From Zerene cesonia (lineage: Eukaryota; Arthropoda; Insecta; Lepidoptera; Pieridae): a stretch of 64,000 nucleotides of DNA. Every line of letters starts with the position of its first letter. Positions within the stretch are counted from its first letter, which is position 1. A model generated the notes under the pieces. That model was not told where the DNA came from, ran no database searches, and saw only the letters and a program-made list of their open reading frames with translations. The position numbers were made by a program, and so were the translations under genes. Shown one piece after another: positions 9,093 through 21,146 of this stretch. The stretch is taken from contig NC_052119.1 in the NCBI RefSeq assembly GCF_012273895.1, forward strand, positions 9,090,705 through 9,154,704, read 5' to 3'.

Positions 9093-9869
9093 TATTTCTA
9101 TATTTACTTTATGATTCTTGTCATTGTTTCGATAACTTCTGATTATGATGAAAATGTTTATTATCAAGTACATCACAGAAGTGGTAAAACAATTTGATTG
9201 TAATTTTATTATGGACTGAAAGCATATAACTTACTGTTGTGATGTTAAACAAGAAATGATTATTATGGAAACCCGATCTTTATGGTACCGTAATGGTCTC
9301 TTTACGATATGTCATTTAATATTCATGTATTAGTTGCATAATTTTTTATTTGCAAGCGCCATTTGTATTTTATGTACTCAATGTCATTACTATAACTCTT
9401 ATGATTACAACGAGGTTGAGATTTTACAGAGAGCAGAACAAGGGAGGGAATTTGTTTAACTGATATATTTTTCTTCCTTTTTTTCTTTTTCCTTTATTTC
9501 TCAATTTTTTTATATTTTACTTTTTTATAATGAAAGCTGTTCTGGGAGTCTGAATTTAACTTACTATTTTTGGGAACCCTTTACTTAAATATGTGTAACC
9601 ATTGTCCCAAGAAATCAGCTATTTAAACATAAAACACAGAACAAATATCAAGTAAATAAACCGCAATTAAATAGACATAATTTGCATACATACGTATGCG
9701 TTAGGGATTGCTCGTGTGTGGTACATGTTAGTAACTTATACAGGTCCCATTTTTGGTTTACTATGATCAATGGGCCATATAGTTTATCATTCTCTAAAAA
9801 GGACATTAAAATAATATTGTGTTTATTTGAAAAAAAATATGTAAAAATATATACTTATCACTAATCATA
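9093..9869. other. Unannotated DNA with pyrimidine-rich tract
   Basis: A C/T-rich run of about 60 bases lies at 9470-9530 (TTTTTCTTCC...TTTCTC). No element or gene is seen. A 60-codon ORF at 9682-9864 is AT-rich and unremarkable. Confidence 0.5.
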
Positions 9870-10075
9870 TAATTGAAATTGTAAATGTGAAAGTTTTTTT
9901 GTTTGGATGTCTGTCTGTCAATCACGCAGTAACTACTGAATCGATTTTGATGAAAATTGGTATACATACAGTATATGAGCTAACTAGGGTGATAGGATAC
10001 TTTTTATCCCGATGCTCATAAAACATGATAAAACAGGAAATTTGATATCCGGCCGGAGCCGGGACAATCATCCAG
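9870..10075 (+). mobile_element. Helitron-like element, family B
   Basis: The order of landmarks is intact: AATGTGAAAGTTTTTTTGTT, TGTCTGTCTGTCAATCACGC, CTACTGAATCGATTTTGATG, GGGTGATAGGATAC, TTTTTATCCCGATGCTC, GATAAAACAGGAA, then GAGCCGGGACAATCATCCAG. The terminal CTAG has become CCAG. This diverged but nearly full-length copy gives the best view of the family's 5' half. Confidence 0.7.
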
Positions 10076-10118
10076 TAAAATTAATATTTATTAAATCGAT
10101 ATAATATTACAAGATATA

Positions 10119-10185
10119 CTAGGTTTGCGCCCGCGGCTTCGCTCGCGTAGTCTACACGATTTTGTACATAGTCGGTTTTTGAACA
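10119..10185 (-). mobile_element. Helitron 3' end, isolated
   Basis: ACTAG at 10118 is followed by GCGCCCGCGGCTTCGCTCGC, the hairpin-plus-CTAG arrangement read on the minus strand. The body beyond it is not recognisable, so only the 3' terminus is called. Confidence 0.5.
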
Positions 10186-10994
10186 AAAGCCTAGACTCTT
10201 TTCTTTTCCCTTGCCATTTTCACGACATAAGAAGGGTCGCCAACATCTCGTCAACTGTCTATTATTGCAAAAACTTATTTACAAACCTATTTAATAGACC
10301 TATTTATGATTTTAATACGTCGTCTACATTAATGCATAGCCACTGTATTTTGTTTTTATATTTCAAAAATGATCTGATTACTGTATAAATATATACATCA
10401 TATCAGCTTTCATTAGAACAAAGTATGAAATAAATTAAAATGTACCACAAACAGCGCTTCAATTAAACTTATCGCTACACCCCATCCCTTAAAAGCACCC
10501 TCCGTAACATATGGCCCGTCAACAAATCACCAGCAAAAAACACAATGCGACGTTCATTACTCCCGTATACTAATTGCGAACGTGATTTTCATAATAATAT
10601 CGCTAATTGTTATTTATAACGGTCATACATTTTGATTTTTGCATTAATTCCTTCGAGTGCTGCTGTGAGTTCAACGAAATGATAGTCATTTATTCTTTAA
10701 TTTTATTTGTGAGCTTACTATTTGAGTACAAGGCTAATTAATTGATGATAGGGGTGAATGAATTAATGAATGAAGAATGTGTAAATCACTGAAGTTATAT
10801 TAGTGGGAATCGAAGCTAGATCCTGTCTTAATAATCAGTCATTTACATTTCGATGACAGGCTTTTTAGTACCTATTTTTACGACCATATACAGCGCTGAA
10901 AGAAATCGGTGGTTGGTGGTTTTTAAAAAGGTGAGGTGTCTCTTAGGAGCATTAAACCTAAAGAGTAGAAGAAATTCCATTGCTGAGGCGGTAT
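10186..10994. other. Unannotated DNA
   Basis: An 87-codon ORF at 10125-10388 begins inside the Helitron end and has no domain. The rest is AT-rich and non-repetitive as far as I can see. Confidence 0.5.
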
Positions 10995-11060
10995 CACGTG
11001 TGGCCTAGGCGTTTGAAAAAATAGCGCGGGTTTTAATCCCGCCTCGTGATAAATTTTTCT
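10995..11060 (+). mobile_element. tRNA-like SINE head (polymerase III promoter relic)
   Basis: TGTGGCCTAGGCG resembles an A box and GCGGGTTTTAATCCCGCC contains a B-box-like element flanked by a perfect GCGGG/CCCGC stem, which would be the T arm. ATCACG at 10991-10996 and CGTGAT at 11046-11051 could pair as an acceptor-like stem. The anticodon arm is not convincing, so it is a tRNA-derived SINE head or a tRNA pseudogene. Confidence 0.45.
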
Positions 11061-12239
11061 ATTTCTTAAAAAAGTCTGATATAGAAGAACAGTTTAACAT
11101 TATAATAGTGTGCAAACTTCGCATATATGTAAGCGTAATGTCTTTTCCATCGCACTCGACCCAGGAAATTGCCCTCTTCTGACCCTACGAAGTAAACCTA
11201 ACGCGAACAGCGTGGAAACATCAGTTATTTCATTTTAAAATTCTCAAGAAACGTTCGTTTCAATATCTCCATGAGAGTTTCTCAAATGCGACCTTATAGT
11301 GAATTTATTGAAGCCCCGTTCAAGTGGAATTTTTCATTATGCAGACGTTTTAATATTATCGTGTTATTATTTATAACGCTTAGGAAAGTTGTCTGACGAG
11401 ATTGCGTTACTGGGTGAAGAAATCGTTGGTACATTAGTATAAAGTATGGTCCGGTATGATAAGAAAATATTTGGTTATTGTATCGTACGTAAGGGGTCTT
11501 ATTACTACATTTTATCTATATCAATTGAGTGCTTTATGAAGACAGACACACATACCAACAGAGTTACTTTCGCATTTATTATATTAAATGTTTGAATTAG
11601 GTCGAGCTGGTGCCATCACTAACACCAACACCACCAACAACCAAACGCAACACCATTGTTGCGTACACGTAAATGAACACAACTAATCTTAATATAACTC
11701 AATTTATGTGTAATATCTTTAACGTTTGATTAAGAAATGAATTATATAGACGGAAATCTATAAAACTATTGCATCAAAAAATACAACAACAAAAGAACAA
11801 ATACTTTATCATAATATAAAGGAGTTGTTTTTTCACCCGTTGCGATGTTACGGAACCCTTTGCCGGCGAATCTTTGTACAATCAATGACAGATAGCATTG
11901 ATTGATAAGCGAATAAAAAAAATCTGGAATCTGCCAAGTACATTGCAACTCACGTACGCATTATTCGTAATTTCTGTTTGAAGTGCACTTTCGGCATTGC
12001 AAAAGAGTCGGTGTCGCGGAGTAATGGTTGTGTACCATGTGATCGATCGGATTGAGACATCTTGATTTGTGAAGATTGTTTTTATGCGATTTCGAAAAAA
12101 AGAAGGCCCTCTATTCGGCTGTATTTTTGTATTTCTTAGGTTACAAATTTTGATTTGAACGCTGGTGCCTCCCGTGTAGATAGTACCAAGGAGGCGGTCA
12201 ATTGAAAACCTCCAATATAAAATATTACATTATAATATA
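11061..12239. other. Unannotated DNA
   Basis: ACCAACACCACCAACAACCAAAC near 11625 is a short CAA/CCA-rich tract. ACCAAGGAGGCGGTC at 12187-12201 shares 13 bases with the SINE at 39193-39395 and may be a scrap of it. No gene is supported. Confidence 0.5.
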
Positions 12240-12439
12240 CTAGCTGCGCCCCGCGGTTTAACCCGCGTAAGTCCGTATCCCGTAGGAATATCGGGATAAA
12301 AAGTTACCTATATGTTATTCCAGTTGTCCAGCTGTCTACGTACCAAATTTTATTGAAGTCGGTTCACTAGTTTTTGCGAGAAAGAGCAACAAACACACAC
12401 ACATCCATACAAACTTTCGCATTTATAATATTAGTAGGA
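12240..12439 (-). mobile_element. Lep1-like Helitron, complete, 200 bp
   Basis: On the minus strand it runs from TCCTACTAATATTATAAATG to GGGGCGCAGCTAG. The 3' flank is T as expected; the 5' flank is G rather than A. The interior is close to the copies at 37831 and 59988. Confidence 0.9.
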
Positions 12440-13095
12440 CATGTTAAATTTGAATCAAAATTCTATATAATAAATACGAATGAATATAAAAACCCGACTC
12501 GAATTATGCGTTAACTCAAGACAAGATAATTGAGATTAAATATTTTCCCCAACGCATTTTACCGTAAATTCCCTAAAAGAATCTCGGTTATCCTTCAGCC
12601 TGTCAAGGTTGACGCTATAAATAATTTTTGGCGGGATATTTCGCTCCTTATCGTCTAGAAACACGTACGGTAAATATTTTCAACAGGTCGGCTTCGTGGC
12701 TGGAGTCGTATCCATCAAATGGATTTGAATCCTCGTTTTATTTTGGGATATTAGAATACTGTTTTGGTTAATGTTGGATCACTGTCTGTTTCACATAAAT
12801 TTTATGAATTAATAGCTTTGATAATTTCTACACTTTACGGAAGTTTATGGTACGTTGGTTTTATAATAATATTTCAAAAAGTTTAGCAAGGATACATTTG
12901 GAAATTTTGTTCAAAATATATTGGTTGGGAGAGCCTACTACAGTATTATTGAATTTATAGAAGATTTGCCATCTTCTATAAATTTTTTGGTTCCATGGAA
13001 TGATGTCGCTTAAGAAACACATAACAATTTTCTGGTAATTATACCATAAATAATTATATTTTAAATGTAAAATGTATTAACATGATATGATTTTA
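12440..13095. other. Unannotated DNA
   Basis: A short inverted repeat, AGAAGATTTGCCATCTTCTATAAAT at 12959-12983, could form a small hairpin (AGAAGAT against ATCTTCT). Nothing else is recognised. Confidence 0.45.
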
Positions 13096-13243
13096 AAAGG
13101 GCGACTACAGAGTTCTTGCCGGCTCTTCTCTGTAGAAACTACTTTTTTAATCGGTGGTTGATTAATTTATCTCTATTATGATGATTCAAATGTGCTTCTA
13201 AACAAAGTCTAGTTGAATAAATAAATTTTTGTGTTTGAGTTTT
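13096..13243 (+). mobile_element. LINE-type 3' end, family shared with 63190-63345
   Basis: It contains CCGGCTCTTCTCTGTAGAAA, part of a 22-base identity with the minus-strand copy near 63300, followed by GATTCAAATGTGCTTCTAAA and ending GAATAAATAAATTTTTGTG plus a TTTGA-type tail. Similar 3' ends are very common in Lepidoptera. No reverse transcriptase sequence remains upstream, so this is a 5'-truncated non-LTR copy. Confidence 0.65.
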
Positions 13244-14869
13244 CGGGTGGAAGAGTAATCAGCTTTTATAGAAAACAAAATAATCGATCAAATAAAAGTG
13301 ATGTTTGTTATAAAATAACTGATAGTTAAATATTAAAAATATGCCTTGTAGGTCTGTATTTTCAATTGTTTAGTTATTTCTAGTACATTAATTTTGTATA
13401 TGATTTAAATTTTCTGCCATCCTGCGCCGAATAAGCTAATGCTTAAGTAGGCGATACTATCTCAGAATTTACACATAATTGAACATAGAAATATTTAAAA
13501 TATCACAAAACTGTCCTTCACGCATAAAAATTGAATTCATGACTTCAAAATAGAAGGCATAATAATTTCCCACTACCGCCAAAGTAAAAATAAAACACAG
13601 TGAAAATTAAAATAATTTCCTCAGAGTGGCGGCTCTTGAATCATATTACGGCGTGGCTAAGCCCGCTGAAAGATTGCACGTCAAGTTCTGTATTTCTGAT
13701 TAAATTCTTGAAAAGTTTTTCTTGCGCTGTATAAATTAGTTTTTTACACCTATTTTTAATTACTACCTTTCATTTTACTGTTAACCGTGGGGATTAAATA
13801 GTGTAAATCACATTCTATCTGTCACTAAGTTACTGTCAAAAAAAAATCAACAGATAAATCAGGTTCTTTTGCTTTTAGGTGATAATTATTTTGAACAAAA
13901 GCTAAGATACCTCCAAATTGTCAGAATTACACCAGATTAAAATGGGACAACACGGTTGGCACCAGCTTTGAAAGCTTTCTAATGAATTGAGAATTTCCTC
14001 CTTTCTGAAGTCGGTTGTAAAGTAGTGTATCTAGGAGTCGAATGAATTAAAGTTTAGTACTATCAAAGCAGCGCTGAAGTACCATAACTAGGCAAGCGTT
14101 TAAGAGATTAAACGGCATTCGTTACGGTTAGTCCCAACTAAATCCCGGCAGATCGATCAACAAAGTTATCCAACGCAGACTAATATAGCAATATGAAAAC
14201 CGTGAAAAAGGGAATATGGTATTTCCAATATCACGTTATAATTAGTGTTGAAAAAGATTTTAAGAAACAGTGCTAGCTTGTCTTGCCTACTTGCTTGTGA
14301 CCCGGGATTGCAAAAATGTTCAATATAACCTTCGTTTACCCGGGAAAGATAGCTTTTATGGTAACAGATTTTTTTTTTGGTAAGAAGTTCCTGTAGCCAA
14401 CAAACAAAAGTATCCCCTTTATTAAAATCTTTACTTAAAAATAAAAAACTTGTTCTATCCTTCTCTCTATTAGTCTCTCTCTTTTCCTTTTTGGTTGCGA
14501 TTACAATGACAAAAAAAGTCTGAATCCTGCTCTATCTTACTGCGGAATCGAATAGTTTAGTTTCGCCAAGTCTAGACTAGACACAGATAAATAGGTCACG
14601 TTGATAAATTACAGAGACCGTTTCGTCTACTTTTTCTGTGCACACGTACAACTACGTGTAGGAACTACATCGAAACTAGAACAAAAGTAGGATAGCCTTG
14701 GCCGAAATTCGACCTTCTAGTTCTAAAAGCTCTCACCTGCGACTCATTAATCAAAGAATATATAATACTGCTGTTGTATTTAAGTGATATTTCTTCGATG
14801 TTACAACTGTATAATAATTTTTTTCTTAGAATAGTGTAATTGCTATTTGTAGAAGGCTATATTTGTGCA
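13244..14869. other. Unannotated DNA
   Basis: AT-rich, with no ORF of interest. The segment 13890-14035 (CCAGATTAAAATGGGACAAC, GGTTGGCACCAGCTTTGAAA, TTTCTGAAGTCGGTTG) resembles a dispersed lepidopteran sequence from memory, but no second copy exists in this window, so it is not called. Confidence 0.45.
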
Positions 14870-15175
14870 AATGGATTGCCCTCTATCATGGTGTGGAATA
14901 AAGAAGGAATTCAGGAAGGGAAATAAAGAATGGACTGCGATGGCTAGGAAAAAGGATAATAGCCTCCAGTTCCCCCACTCACCGAACGAAACACAGTGTA
15001 TAAGGATGCAGGAAGGGAAATAAGGAATGGACTGCGATGGCTAGGAAAAAGAATACTGGCCTCCGACTCCCCCGCTCACCGAACGAAACATAGTACGATA
15101 CCTTCACAGCAGTGATGCCTTCCCCGGTGTGAGTTGGCCCAATTCGTGCCGAAGCGTGCTGGACTTCCACATTCA
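14870..15175 (-). mobile_element. 330-bp poly-A retroelement, rearranged copy
   Basis: The 5' end (sense, minus strand) ATGTGGAAGTCCAGCACGC and GGGCCAACTCACACCGGGGA are preserved, but the poly-A end and its inverted repeat are missing. Inside, a 97-bp segment is repeated in tandem. A 104-codon minus-strand ORF crossing it is a by-product. Confidence 0.8.
14913..15106. repeat. 97-bp tandem duplication inside the retroelement
   Basis: AGGAAGGGAAATAAAGAATG begins at 14913 and its near-copy at 15010. Both units continue through TGGACTGCGATGGCTAGGAA and CTCACCGAACGAAACA. The units differ at several positions, for example CTCCAGTTCCCCC against CTCCGACTCCCCC. Confidence 0.88.
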
Positions 15176-16032
15176 GAATATTATTATGTATAAGTTTCAT
15201 GAACTCTATTCTCGTTTTCGCAGTAATTTCTAGTTTATTGATTTCTATTAATAAATCAAAGTAATGTGAGTTTAAATAGACCCTTTGAGACATTTAAATA
15301 GATCGATATAAAATGTTAACATTAAATATATTAATTGTTTTTTCTATTTTAATGCGGAATACTAAAGCGTGAATAACAAAGAACTGGGAGTGAAGTCATT
15401 TGCATTCGAATCAGCCGAGAATATGAAATGTAAAATACTTATTTATAAATTATATAAAGGAGGTCATAATGCGTCATTATAGTGGTTTATGATTTTTCTC
15501 GGACTAAAGATAATTTGAGAATTTTATGTAAACATAGTAAAAACAACTCTTAATTTAAATCTTAAATTATTATAATTTTAATTGAATAAAAAAAGCTGTA
15601 GCCTACTTATAACTTGTCATATGAAAAAGCACGTCATATAATAATAATTCAATGATTTATGATGTAAAATCGTCATTCCAAGTACATTTACAAAAGTTAT
15701 TGCAGTATATTGCGCTTTATACTGACTTCTCTTCATGCTTCCGATCCCGGATTAAAAGCTCAGAGTAATCCTGGACTATCGGAGAGATTATACTCGTTCG
15801 ACTGGTATACTTCAATGGAGATGAAATATAAAAAACATAAATCAAAATATTCTACACGGATTCCATATTTAATGCGAGTCTTTTAGTATTTGAGTCGGAC
15901 TTAAAGATTTGGTGTTGTATTAATATAAACCAATTGTTCTGATGTATAACAATTTATATTAAAAAATAAGTAGCATAGACAGGTCAGTGACACAAATCAC
16001 AGTAAGTAATAAATGGCAAATATATCAATATA
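15176..16032. other. Unannotated DNA
   Basis: No repeat family, RNA gene or coding exon is recognised. Composition is uniformly AT-rich. Confidence 0.5.
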
Positions 16033-16196
16033 CTAGCTTCCCGCCTGCGGCTTCGCCCGCCTTCGTATTATTCTAACCTTTTAAACCTTCCCTGGACTAT
16101 TCAGAATGTACCAAAAACATGATTATAAAAATCAGACCATCCATTCACGAGTTTTAGCGAGACTAACGAATAGCAATTGTTTATATATATATAAGA
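16033..16196 (-). mobile_element. Helitron-like relic with CTAG end
   Basis: A|CTAG at 16032-16036 is followed by CCGCCTGCGGCTTCGCCCGC, a hairpin-bearing 3' end read on the minus strand. Beyond it ACGAGTTTTAGCGAGACTAA recalls the interior of other CTAG families. The 5' end near the TATATATATAAGAT run is a guess. Confidence 0.5.
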
Positions 16197-17067
16197 TTGT
16201 ATTGTTTCCCTGGCTAATAACAATTCAACGTTAAATGTAATTAAAAACGCACATGAAATAATACAGCTACTTCTAGTATATTTAATATCACACATTATAT
16301 ATATCCAAATATAAAAAAACATGTGTAAAAATCTAACTATTGTTCTAAATTTTTAAGTTATGTTTTTGATTTAGTATCTCATGTAAGTGGCTATGTCTAA
16401 ATGGGAATTAATGTCTAAACCTAACATCACATGTTTTAAAGTCCATAAAATAACAATATTTCAAATCTCATTCACAACAACCATATGAAATACTAATTTT
16501 TGCATCTAAACCGAACGCTAAAACGGCCCACAAATTTATCAAACTGACAAAGAAACGATATTCTATAACATGACTCGCGACACAATGGCCGACGCCCGTC
16601 TGTCTGGCATCCTACGTTCATTCTTAAAAATTTCATTCATACTTGTTTGTGGTCAATAGTACATATAATTTATTACACCTTACAACTGAGCAGGTAACAG
16701 TTTGTGAATGGCGCAAAGCATTAACGCGATTTTAAGATTCTTAATTGTAGCATAATAGAAACAGTTCATTGTTAGGTTGTACTGGCGATTCTATGTTTGA
16801 ATGATTGCAATACTTTCTTCGGACCTGCGAATTTTTTCTTCAGTAGATGTTCTATTTTATATAGCTTGGAGTGCCTCCCGTTGTTTGCTGTAGTGGGAAA
16901 TTAGGTTAGAAATTGGCTTGTGAAGTGTTTGCGTTACATATATTTATTTGTCTCATATGCTTTTGTTCGTGGACAAACTAAACGTATGTATTATGAAATT
17001 ATATAATGTCTTATAATACTTCATAATTATTTTATATAGATACATAGGAGATGAATGTTTTGCACGC
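16197..17067. other. Unannotated DNA
   Basis: A 24-codon ORF at 16571-16645, starting ATGGCCGACGCCCGTCTGTC, lies in a small GC-rich patch. It is too short to support, and no splice donor or signal peptide can be argued. No repeat is seen. Confidence 0.45.
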
Positions 17068-17185
17068 TGCAGCTATGCCAGGCGGTTTCACCTACGTCGT
17101 ACAAGATGCTATATAGCCTATAGCCTTCTTCAATCCATGGAATATACAAAACAAAAATGTATTTTCTTTTTGAATCAGAAGTTAC
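17068..17185 (-). mobile_element. Helitron-like relic
   Basis: GCAGCTATGCCAGGCGGTTTCACC followed by GCTATATAGCCTATAGCC is the proximal part of a common lepidopteran Helitron-type 3' region read on the minus strand. The CTAG is mutated to CTAT (17073). The far end is lost. Confidence 0.4.
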
Positions 17186-17944
17186 TAATTACGAAGATAC
17201 CTACATCTTTGAAATGAAACAAACAACCAAACATTAATATGACTTCCACATTAGTATTAGGAGTAATTGGACTTCTTTTTGTAAAAAGAATTCTCTTCGA
17301 TAGGCCTGTTAAAATATACGGTATCACATAATAAACCGGACACATAAACTACTAATTTACGATACACAATATGTACATTACATATTGAAAATGTAATTAA
17401 CTTCTAATTAATCGCATGTAACCGAAAGCTGTTCGTACCTCTTCAAGAAAATTCAATCAATATCGTGATAAGCATTTTGCTTTCATAAGCCCGTCAGATG
17501 CAGTTGACTAGCGATAATTGTTATTCTATTGGTTACATTAATTTGCCCTCACAATACTTATATTAAATCCTCTTCACTTAAATTCTTGTTGGAACAGATT
17601 CTCATTGTTTTTACGAGATGAATTCAGACATGTTGCATAATGCCATCCAGATTCAAACAATCAGATTTATTATAAAAATAACACGAATGAAGTAAGAAAG
17701 AAATAAAGATAAAAGAAGAAAGAAATTATCATTGAAAACAAACGAAAATCCATTAAAACAGTAAGCTTAATCAATGTCAAAAATATATTTATAAATAAAT
17801 TTGCAACTAATACCTAACTTATTTAATATATACACTAAACTCTAACTAACTCCGATAAATTAATTTTTAAAGGACAGTATATTGTGCGGCTCTCTAAATG
17901 CAGACAAAAGATTAATATAACTCCTTGAATGCCACAATGCGATA
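17186..17944. other. Unannotated DNA
   Basis: AT-rich, with a purine-rich run AAGAAAGAAATAAAGATAAAAGAAGAAAGAAA at 17692-17724. No gene or element is supported. Confidence 0.5.
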
Positions 17945-18022
17945 AGTAGGGAAGCTGGAGGTGCTGTCCCTACCCTCCCCAATCCATTCCTTTATTCCCA
18001 CCATTTCTCCTTTCCTTCTCAT
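17945..18022 (+). mobile_element. Fragment of the 330-bp poly-A retroelement
   Basis: GGGAAGCTGGAGGTGCTGTC, CCCTCCCCAATCCATTCC and TTTATTCCCACCATTTCTCC match the central region of the family. Both ends are missing. Confidence 0.5.
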
Positions 18023-18960
18023 ATAAAAAATGCTATCGCCACGGAAAACAAACAAAAAATAGCCTAATTACAACATTTACCTATGTTTATATTCTCCAAA
18101 TTTTATGGGAGCGATGCATAAAATTCATGACAAAATTTGTATCGCAATTATCCCGATATCGAAGCCATTAATTGATGCAACCCTGAATTACACGTTACAC
18201 TGTAGCTCAGAATTAATCTTGACCGCATTCATTACGTTAACGACCCTAGAGAGTAATCACTAGGTGCGGTCTATAATATTGAATCAGCGGCTAACCTCGA
18301 TAGAGACTTGCCAACCTAATGTGACGAATAAATTCTAGACAAGACTTGTAACAGACTGAACGCCACAGCTGAAGTGACCAAGCGTCTTATCGGCCCTGGC
18401 TTATCGAATTTGTATGTGCTATATATATAAAAACAAAAGACCCGACTGTTAAAAATTAATGAACACGAAGGAGAGGCATAGGATAGGATAGGACCACAAT
18501 ACCTATACAGAATTTGACATACAATGTATTACATTTCTGTAAAATTCTCCAACAATGAAATAACTACATAATGTTTATTCAAATAAGTACAAAAAATGTA
18601 TCCGTTTCGCATCAAAGAGCGAAAAAGCTTTACCAAAGCTGCGATACGCCGTGGCAAGGTTAATTTCTAAAAAATAGACACGCCACAGAAAATAACAAAC
18701 GAAAACAACACAGTTTTGCATAATGAAAACTCTAAATTTAGCTACATTTGTAAACTACATCGCTAATGTCAGCAAGCCGCAAGCGAAACCAAGTCATTAC
18801 GTTGCAAGCGGCACTTGGTAATTTAATTATTGGCGGTTCGATTGTGCACTGAGCAGCACCACGGGACTAATAGCTTTATACACGTTTATAGTTTTATTGA
18901 ACCTTTCTAGCTATGTATAGATTATTCATTAAACAAATGGTGTTTGGTTTATTTTAAGAA
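18023..18960. other. Unannotated DNA with a moderately GC-rich stretch
   Basis: The section 18180-18420 is less AT-rich than its surroundings (GAACGCCACAGCTGAAGTG, CTTATCGGCCCTGGC) and could be a conserved non-coding block, but it has no ORF and no second copy in the window. Confidence 0.4.
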
Positions 18961-19105
18961 CTAGCAGTTCGCCCCGGCTTCGCCCTATGTCACTCAGCAA
19001 AGTTGCAGCTTTCTAGTGGTGAAAGAATTTAAAAAATCGGACCAGTAGTTTTTGAGTTTATCCATTACAAAAATACAAATTCTTCATCTATATAATATTA
19101 GTGTA
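18961..19105 (-). mobile_element. Helitron-like element, family C
   Basis: A|CTAGCAGTTCGCCCCGGCTTCGCCC is the family C 3' end on the minus strand, with hairpin GGCGAAGCC. The interior follows with CTATGTCACTCAG, GTTGCAGCTTTCTAGTGGTG and AAATCGGACCAGTAG, ending in a TATATAATATTAGTGTA 5' end. Copies are at 27547, 30602, 50631 and 54011. This copy has lost the GTGGTACATATATAGC segment next to the hairpin. Confidence 0.75.
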
Positions 19106-19614
19106 CATTACTAAATGGAACGGTTTTTATCGATTTTAAGGTCGTGTCTAGTTTATTTCGTTTATCATTAAAATTCTACGGAACATATTAAAAACAAATT
19201 TGAAAATGTTTTAAAAGGGCCACTGACCTTCCTCCCCGAGGATGACCTTTTTTTTGGAATGTATTTTAATTATTTGTTTCTTCCATTTTCAAACGGTTGA
19301 AAACCCATCGTTTTATTGAGTAACTAAACTAAAAAAAAGCAGTTGAATTTAACTTTTTTTAATTTAACTTTTGTTTTCGGGAACGTGATTTAATAAAATA
19401 ATTTAACTGTCATATATGTATGTAGTTATTCTGATACCTATACGTGTCTGTCTTCACGAGAATTCTTTTTCAACGTTTCTTATCTTGTTGTATAATATAA
19501 CCATTCAAATGCGATCTTAACAGAAGCTTACTGGATGAGTAAATAACGGTTGATTTATACAGATCGGTTTAAGTCCAGTAACCGCTAAGATTAACAAAAT
19601 GCATAGAATTTTCT
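19106..19614. other. Unannotated DNA
   Basis: AT-rich sequence without recognisable features apart from short homopolymers. Confidence 0.5.
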
Positions 19615-19772
19615 TGTGTTTGATTTTACGCGAGTATTATACATTTATAAATTAAAAACTTTACAGTGTACTTTAGTACTTTACTCGCTGTAAAGTGTTA
19701 GAAACGTCGGGCTAATAATATAATGAATAAATCGCGTTTAAAATCCGTTAAAAGTATTTAATTTCTAAAAGT
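19615..19772. mobile_element. Fold-back DNA element (AACGGATTTTAAACGCG family), copy 1
   Basis: TGATTTTACGCGAGTATTAT at the left, then TTACTCGCTGTAAAGTGTTA, GAAACGTCGGGCTAATAATA, TGAATAAATCGCGTTTAAAA and TCCGTTAAAAGTATTTAATT. The same core occurs at 27268-27383 and, inverted and with both arms, at 55438-55610. The left arm is shortened here. It is non-coding and probably a MITE-like derivative of a DNA transposon. Confidence 0.65.
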
Positions 19773-21146
19773 GCATAGAAATTGAAAAAGATACACAATT
19801 AAAAATAAAAAAAAGTAATTTATTTATTTTTTATTTCATAAGTTCAAATAAGCAACATAAAAAAAAATAAATAAGAAATTCTCAATGTACGAAATAATAA
19901 ACAAAAAGCAAACTTCAGACTAAAAAACGTTTATACCTGTCCATTTATATAAAAAACGTATATATTGCAAATAATATCATCAAATTAACAAAGCTCCTTG
20001 CTTCAGGGCACAGATTCGCTACAAAATACATCCGCTACGAAGCATCAGTAAGAATTCATAGCATGTTTAATGTTCTCACAGTTTAAATCGCTCTATATTT
20101 TATAAGCTTTAGCAAATAGAGGTGTATTAAACGGGCGATTCCATAGGATACCGCGGTAGCGATTTTCTGCGCATCGGAATCGTAAAAGTATACAACGATT
20201 AAAGAGCAAACTAAGAAAATGTATTTGTAAAAATATTAATGCAAATATTTGTACAGTCAATCGGTTTTCAAAAGGTTTCGGGAAAACAATGAGAGTGAAA
20301 CCTGTGAGTTTTATTCTGTTTATTATGGCTATGTCTCATTCGCTAATTTTAATTTTGTTTTAATAAACGTTTGCACACCTGTTTATATATGCGGTAAAAT
20401 TAATAAATAGCGCATTAAATATAGTAACAATAGTGTTGGTAATTTATATGAAAAAAAAAACATTTACCGTCTATTGTCTACGAGATCTTGTAATCCACTT
20501 TTGTAGTTTAGTCTTGTTTAGTCTTAATACTAATTTTACTAATGTGTAGAATACATTTACTTCGAAATCATAAAAAATTAAGATGATTCTTAAAACAAAA
20601 TCCGTTCTCATTAATGCAATTGTGTGTTGCCTTTATTTAACGAGGCAATGGAGCGATTTTATGATATCATTTTTATGTCTATAGATAGGTTCTAACCTCA
20701 CTTACTCTTACAAAACTCACTCACTTCACTCCAGTGAATGCTACTGAAATATGAGGAAAAAAGTGAGTCTATGAATAAAGGTTTAAATTGACTTGCGAGC
20801 CAGCTCGCTTCGTGGCCCCACGCTCTATTACAGCCGTCATATTTTAATCCCAACATTTCAATTGTAGTTAGTTTGGTTTAGCGATAACTTTTGAATTATT
20901 ACAAGCTTTTTATAAAATGTTAATGCCGAAATATTGTTGGGTAAATAACATACATTAGATGAATATTGTAGATTTAGAGACCCGATTATTAATATTGTTT
21001 GGTTAAAATATTAAGAGTACTTTGTAATAAATCTCCTTTTAAGTTAAACTGTTATTAAGATATTTCTAAAAATACTTTTTATGCTATTCGTATAATGAAT
21101 ACATAGTTTTTTATGGATGGGATGTTATTTTCTATATGAAATTGTA
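19773..21146. other. Unannotated DNA
   Basis: AT-rich, with several A-runs near 19800-19870 and CTCACTCACTTCACTCCAGTG at 20708-20728. No family or coding region can be supported. Confidence 0.5.

Noticed and set aside
12166..12202. Fragment of the SINE at 39193
   Set aside because: Only a 13-base identity (CAAGGAGGCGGTC) is shared; the surrounding bases do not align.
13890..14035. Possible dispersed repeat recalled from other moths
   Set aside because: Single copy in the window with no termini. The resemblance is from memory only.
16571..16645. Short ORF with GC-rich start (ATGGCCGACGCC)
   Set aside because: Only 24 codons, no conserved motif and no splice evidence.
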